From Microvirga aerophila (lineage in GTDB: Bacteria; Pseudomonadota; Alphaproteobacteria; Rhizobiales; Beijerinckiaceae): a stretch of 64,000 nt of DNA. Below the pieces are notes generated by a model, which worked only from the letters and a program-made list of their open reading frames with translations, made no database searches and was not told the origin of the DNA. The position numbers were made by a program, and so were the translations under genes. Location: contig NZ_QOIO01000028.1 of assembly GCF_003332305.1 (NCBI RefSeq), positions 1 through 64,000 on the forward strand. Direction: 5' to 3'. Positions 52,833 through 62,837 of this stretch are shown in pieces (within the stretch, counting starts at the first letter, position 1; every line of letters begins with the position of its first letter).

Positions 52833-53737
52833 AGGTGAGTCTCCTGAGGCCGAGCCTCATCGATGAGGCGCTTGACGCATGGTTTGAGAGAGGTTTGCCA
52901 GATTGGAAGCGCAACCCTGTGGATGTCGGCAAGCTTCGAGCAGTCAAGGCGCGAATTGGCTGGCCGCATGGCCGGTGTCGGATAGTCGGCTGTTCCGATA
53001 GGCCGCACCTGCGCGCTGGGACCACCCAGCCGGGCAGACTGCAGGAAGATCTCGGCTGCGAATTCCGCCCACGATGTGAAGCCCGATCCAGTCATGTGGA
53101 AGACGCCACGTAGGCTAGACTCGTCCGGTCGTGTGAGGAGATTGAGACCGACCGCGATAATGCCATCTGCGATGTCAAGAGCACTCGTCGGTGATCCGTG
53201 CTGATCGGAAACGACCGTGACGTTGTCTCGCTCGCGAGCCAGTCGAAGCATGGTTTTGACGAAATTCCGACCGAAGGGACTGTAGATCCAGGCAGTCCGA
53301 AGAATGATGTGGTTGGGAGTTTTCGATGCAACGGCCAACTCGCCCAGAAGCTTTGAGGAGCCATAAGCCCCAACTGGACTGGGCTCGTCGCTCTCGCGAT
53401 ATGGCCGGTCGGATGCTCCGTCGAAGACATAGTCTGTAGAGAGATGGATAATGGGCACCTTCATGGCGGCCGCCGCCCCGGCGACACTTCCCGCACCGAT
53501 ACCATTGATCGCATTTGCCAAATCGGGCTCGGCCTCCGCCTGATCTACGGCCGTGTAGGCCGCGGCATTTACGACGAGATCTCCTCCGGTTTCGACAATT
53601 ATATCCTCGATGCCCGAAGGATTGGCTAGGTCGAGCTGAGGGCGACCTAAAAGAACCGCTTTCGCGCCTAAAACAGGAGCACGCTCGGCGAGGGCGCGAG
53701 CCACCTGACCTTCTCTACCGATGACAATGAAGCGCAC
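52829..53737 (-). CDS. rmlD: dTDP-4-dehydrorhamnose reductase
   Basis: A 302-residue SDR-type enzyme. It has [15 protein letters not shown] at the N-terminus, [19 protein letters not shown] and the conserved [11 protein letters not shown] (Tyr-x3-Lys). It reduces dTDP-6-deoxy-L-lyxo-4-hexulose to dTDP-L-rhamnose with NADPH. It lies 12 bp after rmlC. Confidence 0.94.
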   Translation of the reverse strand: MRFIVIGREGQVARALAERAPVLGAKAVLLGRPQLDLANPSGIEDIIVETGGDLVVNAAAYTAVDQAEAEPDLANAINGIGAGSVAGAAAAMKVPIIHLSTDYVFDGASDRPYRESDEPSPVGAYGSSKLLGELAVASKTPNHIILRTAWIYSPFGRNFVKTMLRLARERDNVTVVSDQHGSPTSALDIADGIIAVGLNLLTRPDESSLRGVFHMTGSGFTSWAEFAAEIFLQSARLGGPSAQVRPIGTADYPTPAMRPANSRLDCSKLADIHRVALPIWQTSLKPCVKRLIDEARPQETHL

Positions 53738-53749
53738 GCGATTCCATCC

Positions 53750-54307
53750 TTAGGGAAAATAGGGCAGAAGCTCGGCAAGGAGTGGATTTCTCGTGTCTTT
53801 GTCGGACAAGATCGCCTGTTGAGCATCCACTGGCCACCTAATGCCAAGTGCCGGATCGTCCCAAGCAAGGCCGCGATCGTGTTCGGCCGAATACGGTGCT
53901 GTGACTTTGTAGTGCACCTCGGTGTTAGGCTCCAGCGTGCAGAAGCCGTGCGCAAACCCTCTGGGTATCAGAATCTGGCAGCTGTCATCACCAGATAGTT
54001 CGATCATAATATGTTGGCCAAAAGTGGAGGATGCCTGCCGCAGATCTAGAGCGATATCAATGATGCGGCCGTGCCCGACGCGGACAAGCTTGGCCTGCGC
54101 AAAGGGCGGGATCTGGAAGTGCAGTCCCCTCACGGTCCCGGCCTTTATGGAGTGTGAGAGATTATCCTGGACAAACTCACACTCTAGTCCCGCCGCAGCG
54201 AAAGCCTGCTGGTTATAGGTTTCCACAAAGTGCCCACGTAAATCCGTGAACTTTTTCGTGCGAATGATCTTCACGTCCGGTAGTGCGGTTGGCTCAACTT
54301 CAACCAC
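53750..54307 (-). CDS. rmlC: dTDP-4-dehydrorhamnose 3,5-epimerase
   Basis: The 185-residue cupin-fold protein has KKFTDLRGHFVETYNQQAF, KAGTVRGLHFQIPPFAQAKL (catalytic His region), and GFAHGFCTLEPNTEVHYKVTA. It epimerises C3 and C5 of dTDP-4-keto-6-deoxyglucose. It follows rmlB by 60 bp. Confidence 0.95.
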   Translation of the reverse strand: MVEVEPTALPDVKIIRTKKFTDLRGHFVETYNQQAFAAAGLECEFVQDNLSHSIKAGTVRGLHFQIPPFAQAKLVRVGHGRIIDIALDLRQASSTFGQHIMIELSGDDSCQILIPRGFAHGFCTLEPNTEVHYKVTAPYSAEHDRGLAWDDPALGIRWPVDAQQAILSDKDTRNPLLAELLPYFP

Positions 54308-54367
54308 GTCAGGCTCTCTCCTTGAACGAGATAGTGCGAAATTTCGATGAGATGCTAACAGAACAGA

Positions 54368-55438
54368 TTACGCGACTATCGCTACACCTTGTCCAAGTCG
54401 CTCGCCCCGGTATCCGCCGGAGCGGACCCTCTCCCACCACTCGCGATTAGCCAAGTACCATTCCACAGTCTTGCGAAGACCAGATTCAAAGGTCTCGATT
54501 GGCCGCCAGCCGAGATCACGCTCTATCTTCGAAGCATCAATAGCGTAGCGCAAGTCATGACCGGGCCGATCCGTCACATAGGTGATCAGACGGCCGCGCG
54601 GGCCGAATGTCTTATCTGGCACCAACTCATCGACCAGTGCGCAGATGGTACGCACAACATCGATATTTTTGCGTTCGTTGTGGCCACCAATAGCATAGAT
54701 TTCGCCCGGACGGCCATGCTCGGCCGCCAGGATCAGAGCCCGTGCGTGGTCATCAACATAAAGCCAATCACGAACATTTTCGCCCTTACCGTAGACAGGA
54801 AGAGGCTTGCCTTCGATAGCATTGAGGATCGTCAGCGGAATGAGTTTCTCGGGGAAATGGTAGGGCCCGTAATTGTTGGAGCAATTCGTGATGAGGGTTG
54901 GTAAGCCGTAGGTGTGGTGCCAAGCCCTCACGAAATGGTCGGACGCAGCCTTCGATGCCGAATAGGGTGAGCTTGGCTGGTAGGGATATTCTTCATGGAA
55001 GAAGCCGTCATCACCAAGAGACCCGAACACCTCGTCGGTCGAGATATGATGAAAGCGAAAAGCGGCTTGACGTTCGGATGAAAGGCCACGCCAGTAAGCT
55101 AGGGCGGCCTGAAGCAGGGCATAGGTGCCAACCACATTCGTCTGTAGGAACTCACCGGGCCCATCAATGGACCGATCAACATGGCTTTCTGCCGCTAGGT
55201 GCATGACGACGTCAGGGGAGTAAGCTTGAATGATCGAGCGCATCCGCTCGAAGTCAGCGACATCAGCACGCTCGAACCTGTAGCGCGTATTGTTAGCCGC
55301 GGGCTTCAGGGAATCCAGGTTGCCCGCATAGGTGAGCTTGTCGACGACCAGAACCTGATGGGACGTATTCCGCATAAGCATACGCACAACGGCCGAGCCG
55401 ATAAACCCAGCGCCTCCGGTCACGAGAAATCGCTTCAT
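54368..55438 (-). CDS. rmlB: dTDP-glucose 4,6-dehydratase
   Basis: A 356-residue extended SDR with [16 protein letters not shown] (NAD loop), [31 protein letters not shown] and [15 protein letters not shown] (catalytic Tyr-x3-Lys). It converts dTDP-glucose to dTDP-4-keto-6-deoxyglucose. It is the first gene of the rhamnose operon. Confidence 0.96.
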   Translation of the reverse strand: MKRFLVTGGAGFIGSAVVRMLMRNTSHQVLVVDKLTYAGNLDSLKPAANNTRYRFERADVADFERMRSIIQAYSPDVVMHLAAESHVDRSIDGPGEFLQTNVVGTYALLQAALAYWRGLSSERQAAFRFHHISTDEVFGSLGDDGFFHEEYPYQPSSPYSASKAASDHFVRAWHHTYGLPTLITNCSNNYGPYHFPEKLIPLTILNAIEGKPLPVYGKGENVRDWLYVDDHARALILAAEHGRPGEIYAIGGHNERKNIDVVRTICALVDELVPDKTFGPRGRLITYVTDRPGHDLRYAIDASKIERDLGWRPIETFESGLRKTVEWYLANREWWERVRSGGYRGERLGQGVAIVA

Positions 55439-55711
55439 GATGCCCCTGAACGTTTGTCAGTCGTAAAATGACCAAGAGATGCCCCCTTGGAAAATCGGCC
55501 GCTTATCACATGCTGTCGTCTTTTCTTCAATACATTGTCTCAAGAGGCACGTCAGATCCCACTCTATCCATCACTGACCGAGGCGGGCTATAAGCTTTAG
55601 CATCTACACAGCACCACTATTGAAAACCTGAGTAATACCGGCTCCCCGACGGCTGTGCCGCTTTAGCCATCCGAGCATCGCAGCTTTGGCAGCAAAGCTT
55701 GTGCCCCGACC

Positions 55712-56592
55712 ATGGAAGCGTTTCCCGTGTTGACCACCCTGTCCAACCGCAGTTTGGAGGCTCAAATTTCGACTCTCGGGGCTGAGCTCGTCCGCCTCAG
55801 AGACGAGGGAGGGCGCGACCTGCTCTGGAGCGGCGATCCAGCACATTGGACGGGACGGTGCCGCTGCTTTTCCCGACTGTCGGCCGTCTCAAAGACGATC
55901 GGAGCCTTATTGATGGTTCAGAATTTAGTCTTAGGCGGCACAGGTTTGCGAGGACGTCGCAATTCGAGATCGTGGAAATAGGCCAGGAAAGTTGCTGCCT
56001 CAGACTTCGTTCGATCCGCTCCACACTGGATCAGTATCCATTTGAATTCGAACTTGATGTCTCTTACTGGATCAAGAGGCCAAAACTGGTGATCGAGGCA
56101 GCGGTCCTGAACGTTGGGAAGGATATCCTGCCTGCTTCCTTTGGCTTCCATCCGGCGTTCCGCTGGCCCCTGCCCTATGGTGCCTTGCGCGACGCACATC
56201 AAATCCGATTTGAGCGGCCCGAAACCGAAGCTTTGCCCACACTTGTCGACGGCCTTCTCGGTCCAAGGGTCCGCCCGACGCCTCTCAAGGACCGACTTAT
56301 GACCCTACGGGACGAGCTGTTTGCCGAGGGAGCACTGATCTTCGACCGGCTTGAGAGCCGGTCGCTTGAGTAAGGCGTCCCGGACCGGCGCTCGATCAGG
56401 GTTACCTTCCCTGACATGCCGCATCTGGGGATCTGGACGAAGCCTGGAGCGGGCTTCGTCTGCATCGAGCCATGGCAAGGTTACGCTAGTCCCATTGAGT
56501 TCGACGGCCAATTGGGTGACAAGCCAGGGATTGTGCTCATTGGCCCAGGCGATGGACGGCGCTTCTCGATGGACATCAGTATCTCTCCATAA
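55712..56592 (+). pseudogene. Aldose 1-epimerase-like pseudogene (frameshift and stop)
   Basis: The first 50 codons (LSNRSLEAQISTLGAELVRL, LLWSGDPAHWTGR) match the start of aldose 1-epimerase-like proteins. The continuation (TVPLLFPTVGRLKDD, ASFGFHPAFRWPLP) is in another frame, so one base is missing near 55858. A TAA at 56371-56373 then interrupts the frame, which resumes GVPDRRSIRVTFPDM and ends WTKPGAGFVCIEPWQG...GRRFSMDISISP. Two lesions make a functional product unlikely. The family interconverts hexose anomers or acts on hexose-6-phosphates. Confidence 0.8.
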
Positions 56593-56803
56593 CGCCGCTC
56601 AGTTCCGTCACCCTCTCCTCGCTGTTAAGGGCTCATGGTGGGGCCCATTTCGAGCTCAAAGCTTTGCGGCCTATTGGGTTACGCCCCTTTAGATAACTGA
56701 GAGTCCTGTCACGGCGCCTATCAGAGGATAAAGCCGCCTCTGTTGCGCGGAAGCGGACTGAGATATTGCTCCGATCGCCTTGGCGCCCAGATCGCACTTA
56801 CTG

Positions 56804-58225
56804 TTACCGGCCGTAGATGTCTTCGACGCGGATGATGTCGTCCTCGCCCGTGTAGCTTCCCACCTGAACCTCGATCAGTTCGAGCGGGATGCGGCCCGGG
56901 TTTGTCAGGCGATGGATTGACCCGATGGGGATGTAGACCGACTCATTCTCGTGCAGCACTACGATGTCCTGGTTCACGGTCACCTCGGCGGTTCCGCGGA
57001 CAACGACCCAGTGCTCAGCCCGATGATAATGTTTCTGCAAGGACAGGCGCCCACCGGGCTTGACCATGATTCGTTTGACCTGAAAGCGGGATCCCTGGTC
57101 AATCCGCTGATACCAGCCCCACGGACGATACATTCGAAGATGCTCGCTCGCCTCCGGGCGCTGCTTGGCCCGCAGGGATACCACAAGCTCCTTCACCAGT
57201 TCCGACCGACTGCGCGAGGTCACCAGCACTGCATCAGGCTTGGCCACGACGACAACGTCGTCCAGCCCCACTACGGTGGTGAGGATATCGTCACTGTGAA
57301 CGAGGCTGTTCCGGGATTCGAGTACTTCCACATTACCGCGCAGGGCATTGCCGGCCTCATCACGGGGAGAGGCATCCCAAAGCGCCCCCCAGGAGCCGAT
57401 GTCGGACCAATGGAACGAGACCGGCAAGACCCCCGCCCGATCAGTCTGCTCCATGACGGCATAGTCGATCGATGTCTTTGGCGCGAGCTTGAAGGCGTCC
57501 TCCTGCAGGCGGATGAAATCGAGATCGATGCTGGCGCGGTCAAGGGCGTCCCGAGCTGCCGCCAGGATCGTCGGCTGGAATTTCTCTAGCTCCTCCATCA
57601 TGATGTCCGCTCGGAACAGGAAGTTGCCGCTATTCCAGAGGAAGCCCTGGCTGATGTACTCGTGCGCAGTTTCTGCATTGGGCTTTTCCACGAAGCGCTC
57701 GACTCGATAAGCGTCGGTGCCTTTGATGGGACTTCCCGGCTTGATGTAGCCGTAGCTGGTCGCGGGATATTGCGGCACGACTCCAAGGGTCATGATTTGA
57801 CCCCGGCGGGCAGGTTCGATCGCGGCCTGACAGGCGGCTGCGAAAGCCGCTGGATCGTCGATCACGTGATCCGCCGCAATGACGAGGACGACTGTCTCGG
57901 GATGGTGGCCGGCGGCATGGCAAGCCGCAACGGCGATCGCAGCAGCGGAATCCCGTTGAACCGGCTCAAGAATGATGTCAGCCTTGACGCCGATCTGCTC
58001 CAACTGTTCCGCAACGATGAAGCGGACGTCATTGCTGGAGATGATCGCGGGGCGCTGGAACACATGCGGCGCGCTGACGCGCTGCACCGCGGTTTGGAAG
58101 GTGGAGTGCTCCCCCAAGAGGTCGATGAACTGCTTGGGCATGCTGTCTCGCGACGCTGGCCACAGCCGCGTGCCGGAACCGCCGCACATGATCACAGGTA
58201 GAATTTGATTGGCGCCCTCGCTCAT
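56804..58225 (-). CDS. manC: Mannose-1-phosphate guanylyltransferase / mannose-6-phosphate isomerase
   Basis: The 473-residue bifunctional-type enzyme has VIMCGGSGTRLWPASRDSMPKQF (pyrophosphorylase loop), FVEKPNAETAHEYI, and a C-terminal cupin with SLQKHYHRAEHWVVVRGTAEV. It makes GDP-mannose and may also isomerise mannose 6-phosphate. It supplies GDP-linked sugars to the polysaccharide cluster, perhaps as the precursor of the aminosugar made by the 61710-62834 aminotransferase. Confidence 0.94.
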   Translation of the reverse strand: MSEGANQILPVIMCGGSGTRLWPASRDSMPKQFIDLLGEHSTFQTAVQRVSAPHVFQRPAIISSNDVRFIVAEQLEQIGVKADIILEPVQRDSAAAIAVAACHAAGHHPETVVLVIAADHVIDDPAAFAAACQAAIEPARRGQIMTLGVVPQYPATSYGYIKPGSPIKGTDAYRVERFVEKPNAETAHEYISQGFLWNSGNFLFRADIMMEELEKFQPTILAAARDALDRASIDLDFIRLQEDAFKLAPKTSIDYAVMEQTDRAGVLPVSFHWSDIGSWGALWDASPRDEAGNALRGNVEVLESRNSLVHSDDILTTVVGLDDVVVVAKPDAVLVTSRSRSELVKELVVSLRAKQRPEASEHLRMYRPWGWYQRIDQGSRFQVKRIMVKPGGRLSLQKHYHRAEHWVVVRGTAEVTVNQDIVVLHENESVYIPIGSIHRLTNPGRIPLELIEVQVGSYTGEDDIIRVEDIYGR

Positions 58226-58497
58226 CGTCGATCCTTTTTTGTCTGTCGGGCGTCCTAAACACCCACTGGGCTGGCGTCAACAGAGGAGCTACGGTATTGC
58301 GAGCTGGAGACGCGTGCCGGCCGTCGTCCAGACGGCCGCATTTCTCGTGCAGATATTTTCAGGAATCAAAGAAAGGACGTCGGATCCGTACGTTGGGTGA
58401 TAGGCTCCACTTGCTATACCATGTTGGTGGCCGAAACCACTCCCAAGGGTTTAGACAAGATCTGACGCTCGGCCAGAACCAATCGGTCTCAATATAG

Positions 58498-59664
58498 ATG
58501 CATGACAAAAGTGGGCATGAGCCTCCCCAGAGCTACCGTCAAAGACGGCGAAAAGTTGTTCTCCTTTACTGGGGGCGCCGCGGGGGCGGATCCGAGTTCA
58601 CCCTGTCGTTGGCTCAGCATTTGCGCCAATCGAGTCAGGAAATCGATGTCGTTCTTTCTCTGGCCCGCCAGAACAATGACATCGAAGGCTTTCGAGCGGC
58701 AGGTTTTCCGATTGTGACCTTCGATCGCCCCAGTCTATCGACGCTCTGGAAACAGGCTTGGTCACTTCCAGGCGAATTGAGAGCACACGCAGATACACTG
58801 GCATCCGCGAAGCTGGATGCCGTCATCATCACGATGAACGCACCTTTTGCATGGCCATTCGTAAATGTCCTGCAAAGACGTGGCATCAAAGTCTTCTATG
58901 TCGCTCACGATGCCGAACCTCATCCCGGTGACTACGCGGTGCTTTGGCAGCGCGTGACTCAGGACCGCCTCATCAAGCGGGCCAATGGGGTCGTAGCCTT
59001 GTCGAACAGCGTCGCTAGGCGAATTGACAAGCGCATCCCTGAATCGAGCCGCAAGTTATCGGTGATTCCGCTCGAGACAGCCTATCCGACCAAGCGGCTT
59101 CAGCTTCCATACGAAGCCGGCCCCGTTCGGCTTCTCTTCTACGGACGCCTGCTTCCGTACAAGGGCTTGGATCTGCTCGCGAGAGCCTTGGAGGGACTGC
59201 GAGCTCGGCCAGGATGGCGTCTTACTATCGCGGGCTCGGGGCCACTCGAGGTTGCGATTAGGCGCTCCTTTGCGGCATGGGAGCAGGTCGACCTGGAACT
59301 TGGCTGGATCTCGGATCGGCGCGAGAAGGAACTCCTTTCAAGTCACCACCTGCTGCTTTGCCCCTATGTTGAAGCCAGCCAATCAGGCGTCGTCGCGCAA
59401 GCGATGTCCTGGGCCATGCCGAGCCTCGTCATGCCGGCTGGGTCGCTCCCGGAGCAGATTGGGTTCGGACGAGCCGGCTTGGTCGCTCTGACGAAGGATG
59501 CCGACGGCTTCCGCCGCTGCCTGCAATCCGTGCTCGAGCGACCGGAGTCTCTCACCGAGCTTTCCCGAACGACGGCCGAATGGCTCGCCGAGCGTCAGGC
59601 AAGTCGGGCTTGGACTGAGCTCATAGAGCCTTGCCACACCTCATATGGCGAGAGCTCCGCTTAA
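58498..59664 (+). CDS. Glycosyltransferase family 4 protein
   Basis: A 388-residue GT-B protein. It has a glycine-rich acceptor loop GRRGGGSEFTLSLAQHLRQ, a linker with VRLLFYGRLLPYKGLDLLARAL (donor-domain start), and LLLCPYVEASQSGVVAQAMSWAMP at the donor site. It acts on the cytoplasmic side in O-antigen or capsule assembly. It is transcribed opposite to manC and the exporter genes. The start at ATG 58498 has no clear ribosome-binding site. Confidence 0.85.
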   Translation: MHDKSGHEPPQSYRQRRRKVVLLYWGRRGGGSEFTLSLAQHLRQSSQEIDVVLSLARQNNDIEGFRAAGFPIVTFDRPSLSTLWKQAWSLPGELRAHADTLASAKLDAVIITMNAPFAWPFVNVLQRRGIKVFYVAHDAEPHPGDYAVLWQRVTQDRLIKRANGVVALSNSVARRIDKRIPESSRKLSVIPLETAYPTKRLQLPYEAGPVRLLFYGRLLPYKGLDLLARALEGLRARPGWRLTIAGSGPLEVAIRRSFAAWEQVDLELGWISDRREKELLSSHHLLLCPYVEASQSGVVAQAMSWAMPSLVMPAGSLPEQIGFGRAGLVALTKDADGFRRCLQSVLERPESLTELSRTTAEWLAERQASRAWTELIEPCHTSYGESSA

Positions 59665-59806
59665 GCGCAGCTGCATCGCGTCGCTGCAAGACATATTGTA
59701 GAATCGGAACTAAGCAGCTTCTCCGGGCACTGGCCGGGCGATGAGTTCCTCTCCGGACGGCAGATTCTCGCGCATTGATGGCGTTCACAACTGGCCTAAT
59801 AACTGG

Positions 59807-60541
59807 TCAGGCCTGTTCCATGAGGATCTCGTCCAGACTGCCGGCGGCAACAATCTGGCCTTCGCGCAAGAGGATGCCCTTGTTGCAGTAACGCTGGAGC
59901 ATCTTTGGGTCATGGGAGGCTAGGACGAAGATTCGAGAATTCTCCATGACCTGCTCGATCCTCAGCCTTGCCTTGTTAGCAAAGTCCGCATCTCCGACAC
60001 TGATCATCTCGTCTAGAAGCAGAATATCTGGTTGAACTGCGGTTGAAACGGCAAAGGCGAGACGGAGTGCCATCCCGCTGGAATAGGTGCGCATGGGCAG
60101 ATCCACAAATCCGCCAAGCTCCGAAAATTCCTCGATCGATGGCGTGAGGTCACTGATCTCGCGGAATGTCATGCCAAGAAAAACGCCTCGCAACACGATG
60201 TTCTCACGTCCTGTGAGTTCCGGATCCATCCCCATGGTCATATCCAACAGGGATGAGACCTTGCCGTGGATCTCAGCCACGCCACGGCTCGGCTCGTAAG
60301 CGCCGGCCAGAACTCTCAGAAGAGTCGATTTCCCGGCGCCATTATGGCCGACGAGTGCCAACCGATCGCCTGGTCTGAGTTCAAGGTTGATCCCGCGCAA
60401 TGCTTCAACGGTCACAATCTCACCGTCTTGACCACCAATGCGCCCGCCCACTCGGTGCAAGACGTTGGCCCTCAGCGACCGGCCACGGGAATTGTAAATC
60501 GGAAAATCGACCGTGACGTTACGTAATGATATGGAGGCCAT
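59807..60541 (-). CDS. Polysaccharide ABC exporter ATPase (Wzt/KpsT-like)
   Basis: The 244-residue ATPase has GHNGAGKSTLLRVLAG (Walker A), YSSGMALRLAFAVSTAV (degenerate signature typical of this subfamily) and LLLDEMISVGD (Walker B). The glycan-binding C-terminal domain of long Wzt proteins is absent, so it resembles KpsT or short Wzt. It lies 10 bp after the permease gene; together they would export a lipid-linked polysaccharide. Confidence 0.92.
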   Translation of the reverse strand: MASISLRNVTVDFPIYNSRGRSLRANVLHRVGGRIGGQDGEIVTVEALRGINLELRPGDRLALVGHNGAGKSTLLRVLAGAYEPSRGVAEIHGKVSSLLDMTMGMDPELTGRENIVLRGVFLGMTFREISDLTPSIEEFSELGGFVDLPMRTYSSGMALRLAFAVSTAVQPDILLLDEMISVGDADFANKARLRIEQVMENSRIFVLASHDPKMLQRYCNKGILLREGQIVAAGSLDEILMEQA

Positions 60542-60551
60542 AAGGACGATC

Positions 60552-61403
60552 CTAGAGCCAATAAACGATACGCTGCCTGAAGCGCACGAAAAGCGGCAAT
60601 GCGACTGCGCAAAGGATTATAATTGTCAAGATTGCAGAGGCATAGGTGGTAAAATCAGGCAACCGACCGAGCAATGGTTCAGAGACGACGCGAAGAAAGG
60701 CGGCAAACGGGTTTAGGTTGACCCAGTAGCGCATAGGCTCGTCGAGCAGTTCCACCTGCCAAGTGACGGGCGACACGAAGAAGGCGACCTGAGTAAAATT
60801 CTGGATGATCTGCGGCAGGTCGCGGAAGCGGGTGCTAAGGATTGCACAGACGAGACCTCCCAGAAACCCGGCAACGGCAATAAGCACGAGACCGAATAGG
60901 GCAGCAAACCACGTCCAAGAGGGAGCGACCCCGAATACTAGGAAAATGAACGGAAGGACTACGAGGTTATGAGCGAATGAGACCCCGTTCCTGACCAGGA
61001 CCCGCAAGATGAATGTCGTTTTTGGCAACGCCTGCTGACGCAGGAACCCCTCAGCCTGGGTGAAAGCGCTAGTGCTGTCATTCACGATGCCGGCGATCAA
61101 GACCCACACGACATAGGTCGTTGCAAGATACGGAAGATAATCCTTGATCGGCTGCTTGAAGAGCGTGGAGTAAACGACACCGATGGCGACAACGAAGATC
61201 GCGATGCTCAACGTGATCCAGAACTGCCCGATGCGGGAGCGGCGGTAGCGTTGTCTGATATCGCCAATTCCAAGGAGCCACCAAACGCGCCAGCTCCGAA
61301 TGCCCTGCAGGAGGTCGAGCCAAGCCCGTCGCGCCGGGCCGCCGGAGGACAGCGTCGGTTGCATGTCGATGGGAACAGACATCGCGTTTTCAATCGTGTC
61401 CAT
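60552..61403 (-). CDS. Polysaccharide ABC exporter permease (Wzm/KpsM-like)
   Basis: A 283-residue ABC-2 type permease. It has a cytoplasmic N-terminal segment, RRYRRSRIGQFWITLSIAIFVVAIG (first helix with the family's amphipathic lead-in), about six membrane helices, and the conserved PVTWQVELLDEPMRYWVNLNPFAAFLRVVSEPL segment before the last helices. It pairs with the ATPase just downstream. Confidence 0.92.
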   Translation of the reverse strand: MDTIENAMSVPIDMQPTLSSGGPARRAWLDLLQGIRSWRVWWLLGIGDIRQRYRRSRIGQFWITLSIAIFVVAIGVVYSTLFKQPIKDYLPYLATTYVVWVLIAGIVNDSTSAFTQAEGFLRQQALPKTTFILRVLVRNGVSFAHNLVVLPFIFLVFGVAPSWTWFAALFGLVLIAVAGFLGGLVCAILSTRFRDLPQIIQNFTQVAFFVSPVTWQVELLDEPMRYWVNLNPFAAFLRVVSEPLLGRLPDFTTYASAILTIIILCAVALPLFVRFRQRIVYWL

Positions 61404-61709
61404 ATCTCGGTAGTCTCCCCGCAGGCCAATAACGGTAGCTCACTGCTTCAAGGTCGCAATGACCGCGCATCTGCCCGGCCGGCTTCAAGGTTGGCTCAAA
61501 GCCCCCGGCGGCCACCGGGACTTCCAGCCTGCTTCACAATACGGTGTTACCTGATCCCGAACGCTGCGCGAGCGCGATCCTATGGGATCAGGCGACGGAT
61601 ACAAAGGCTACAGAATTGCTTCTGTAGCCTTTGGCACCCCTTGCCGTCAGCGTTCGGTCCCGACATCATCCGTCCCCTGTCAGGACGTGATGCAAAACGA
61701 CGACGTGAC
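61404..61709. other. Intergenic region with two nested inverted repeats
   Basis: No gene seen. CAAAGGCTACAGA / TCTGTAGCCTTTG (61602-61633, 13-bp perfect arms, 6-nt loop) forms a strong hairpin downstream of the aminotransferase gene. CCTGATCCC / GGGATCAGG pairs nearby at about 61552-61591. The hairpin may be the aminotransferase terminator, although its T-run is short. Confidence 0.6.
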
Positions 61710-62834
61710 CTACTGCCCAGCGATTGCGCTGCGAAGCTCATCGACGACCCGGGCAACGTCGCTATCGCTCAGGCCAGGATAGCTGGGAAGGCTGATGCCT
61801 CGCGCTGCGATATCCTCCGAAACGGGGAAATGCTCATTTTTCGCGTACATCGGCATCTGATGCGCGCAAAAGAAGACTGGCCGCGTCTCGACTCCGGCGC
61901 TTGACATCCGAGCCATGACGGCATCCCGGTCGACGCCGTGCGGGAGCAGGAGGCTGACCAACCAGTCGGAACTCGTCACGCCAGGCCTGAGCGTCTGAAA
62001 TTCCAGTGACATGTCGGCCGTCAGCTCGCGATACAACGCGCCGATCGCTCGCTTGCGAGCCAGAATGGCATCGAGCCGCTCGATCTGGGCCAGCCCGATG
62101 GCGGCGCAGATGTTGGTCATCCGGTAGTTATATCCAAGCTCGATGTGCCAGTAGCGCCGCGTCGGCGACTGGCCCTGCCCCTTGACGATCTTCAGCCGAG
62201 CGGCCAAGGCAGGGTCATGAGCCGTGACCATCCCGCCTTCGCCGGTGGTCACGGTCTTGTTCCCGAAGAAGCTGAACGTGCCGATATCCCCGAAGGTCCC
62301 GACGTGCTGCCCGTTAAGGGTGGAGCCCAGCGCCTCAGCGCAGTCCTCTACAACCTTTAGGTTGCGCTCGTGCGCGAGCGCCATGAGCGCATCCATGTCG
62401 CAGACTGCGCCGTACAGGTGAACCGGAACGATTGCCTTCGTACGCGGGGTGATCTTGCGGGCCACGTCCTCAACATCAATTAGCCAGTCGTCGGAACGGC
62501 ATTCGACGAAAATCGGGGTAGCGCCTGTCTGGGCGATGGTGTTCACTGACGAGATATAGGTGAAGGTCGGAACAATCACCTCGTCGCCGGGACCGATGTC
62601 CAGGCAGTGGTAGGCAAGGTGCAGAGCAACGGTCCCGTTCGAGACTGAATGAGCATGCTTGGCGCCGGTTTCCCGCTCGAAAGCCCTTTCGAAACGGTCG
62701 ATGAATCCTCCGAGCGAAGAGATCCAGGATGTTTCCAAGCACTCGTTGACGTATTTCTTTTCGTTCCCCGACAGATCAGGCTGATAAACGGGAAGAACGG
62801 AAAGCGGTGCAGTCAGTTTATCTGTTTTTGTCAC
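61710..62834 (-). CDS. DegT/DnrJ/EryC1/StrS sugar aminotransferase
   Basis: The 374-residue PLP enzyme has GTVALHLAYHCLDIGPGDEV, PVHLYGAVCDMDALM, the PLP-binding Lys in FFGNKTVTTGEGGMV, and the NYRMTNICAAIGLAQ block. These enzymes add an amino group to a nucleotide-linked keto sugar; the sequence resembles perosamine synthase-like members. With ManC it suggests a GDP-linked aminosugar in the polysaccharide, although a GDP-mannose 4,6-dehydratase is not in the window. Confidence 0.9.
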   Translation of the reverse strand: MTKTDKLTAPLSVLPVYQPDLSGNEKKYVNECLETSWISSLGGFIDRFERAFERETGAKHAHSVSNGTVALHLAYHCLDIGPGDEVIVPTFTYISSVNTIAQTGATPIFVECRSDDWLIDVEDVARKITPRTKAIVPVHLYGAVCDMDALMALAHERNLKVVEDCAEALGSTLNGQHVGTFGDIGTFSFFGNKTVTTGEGGMVTAHDPALAARLKIVKGQGQSPTRRYWHIELGYNYRMTNICAAIGLAQIERLDAILARKRAIGALYRELTADMSLEFQTLRPGVTSSDWLVSLLLPHGVDRDAVMARMSSAGVETRPVFFCAHQMPMYAKNEHFPVSEDIAARGISLPSYPGLSDSDVARVVDELRSAIAGQ

Positions 62835-62837
62835 TTC

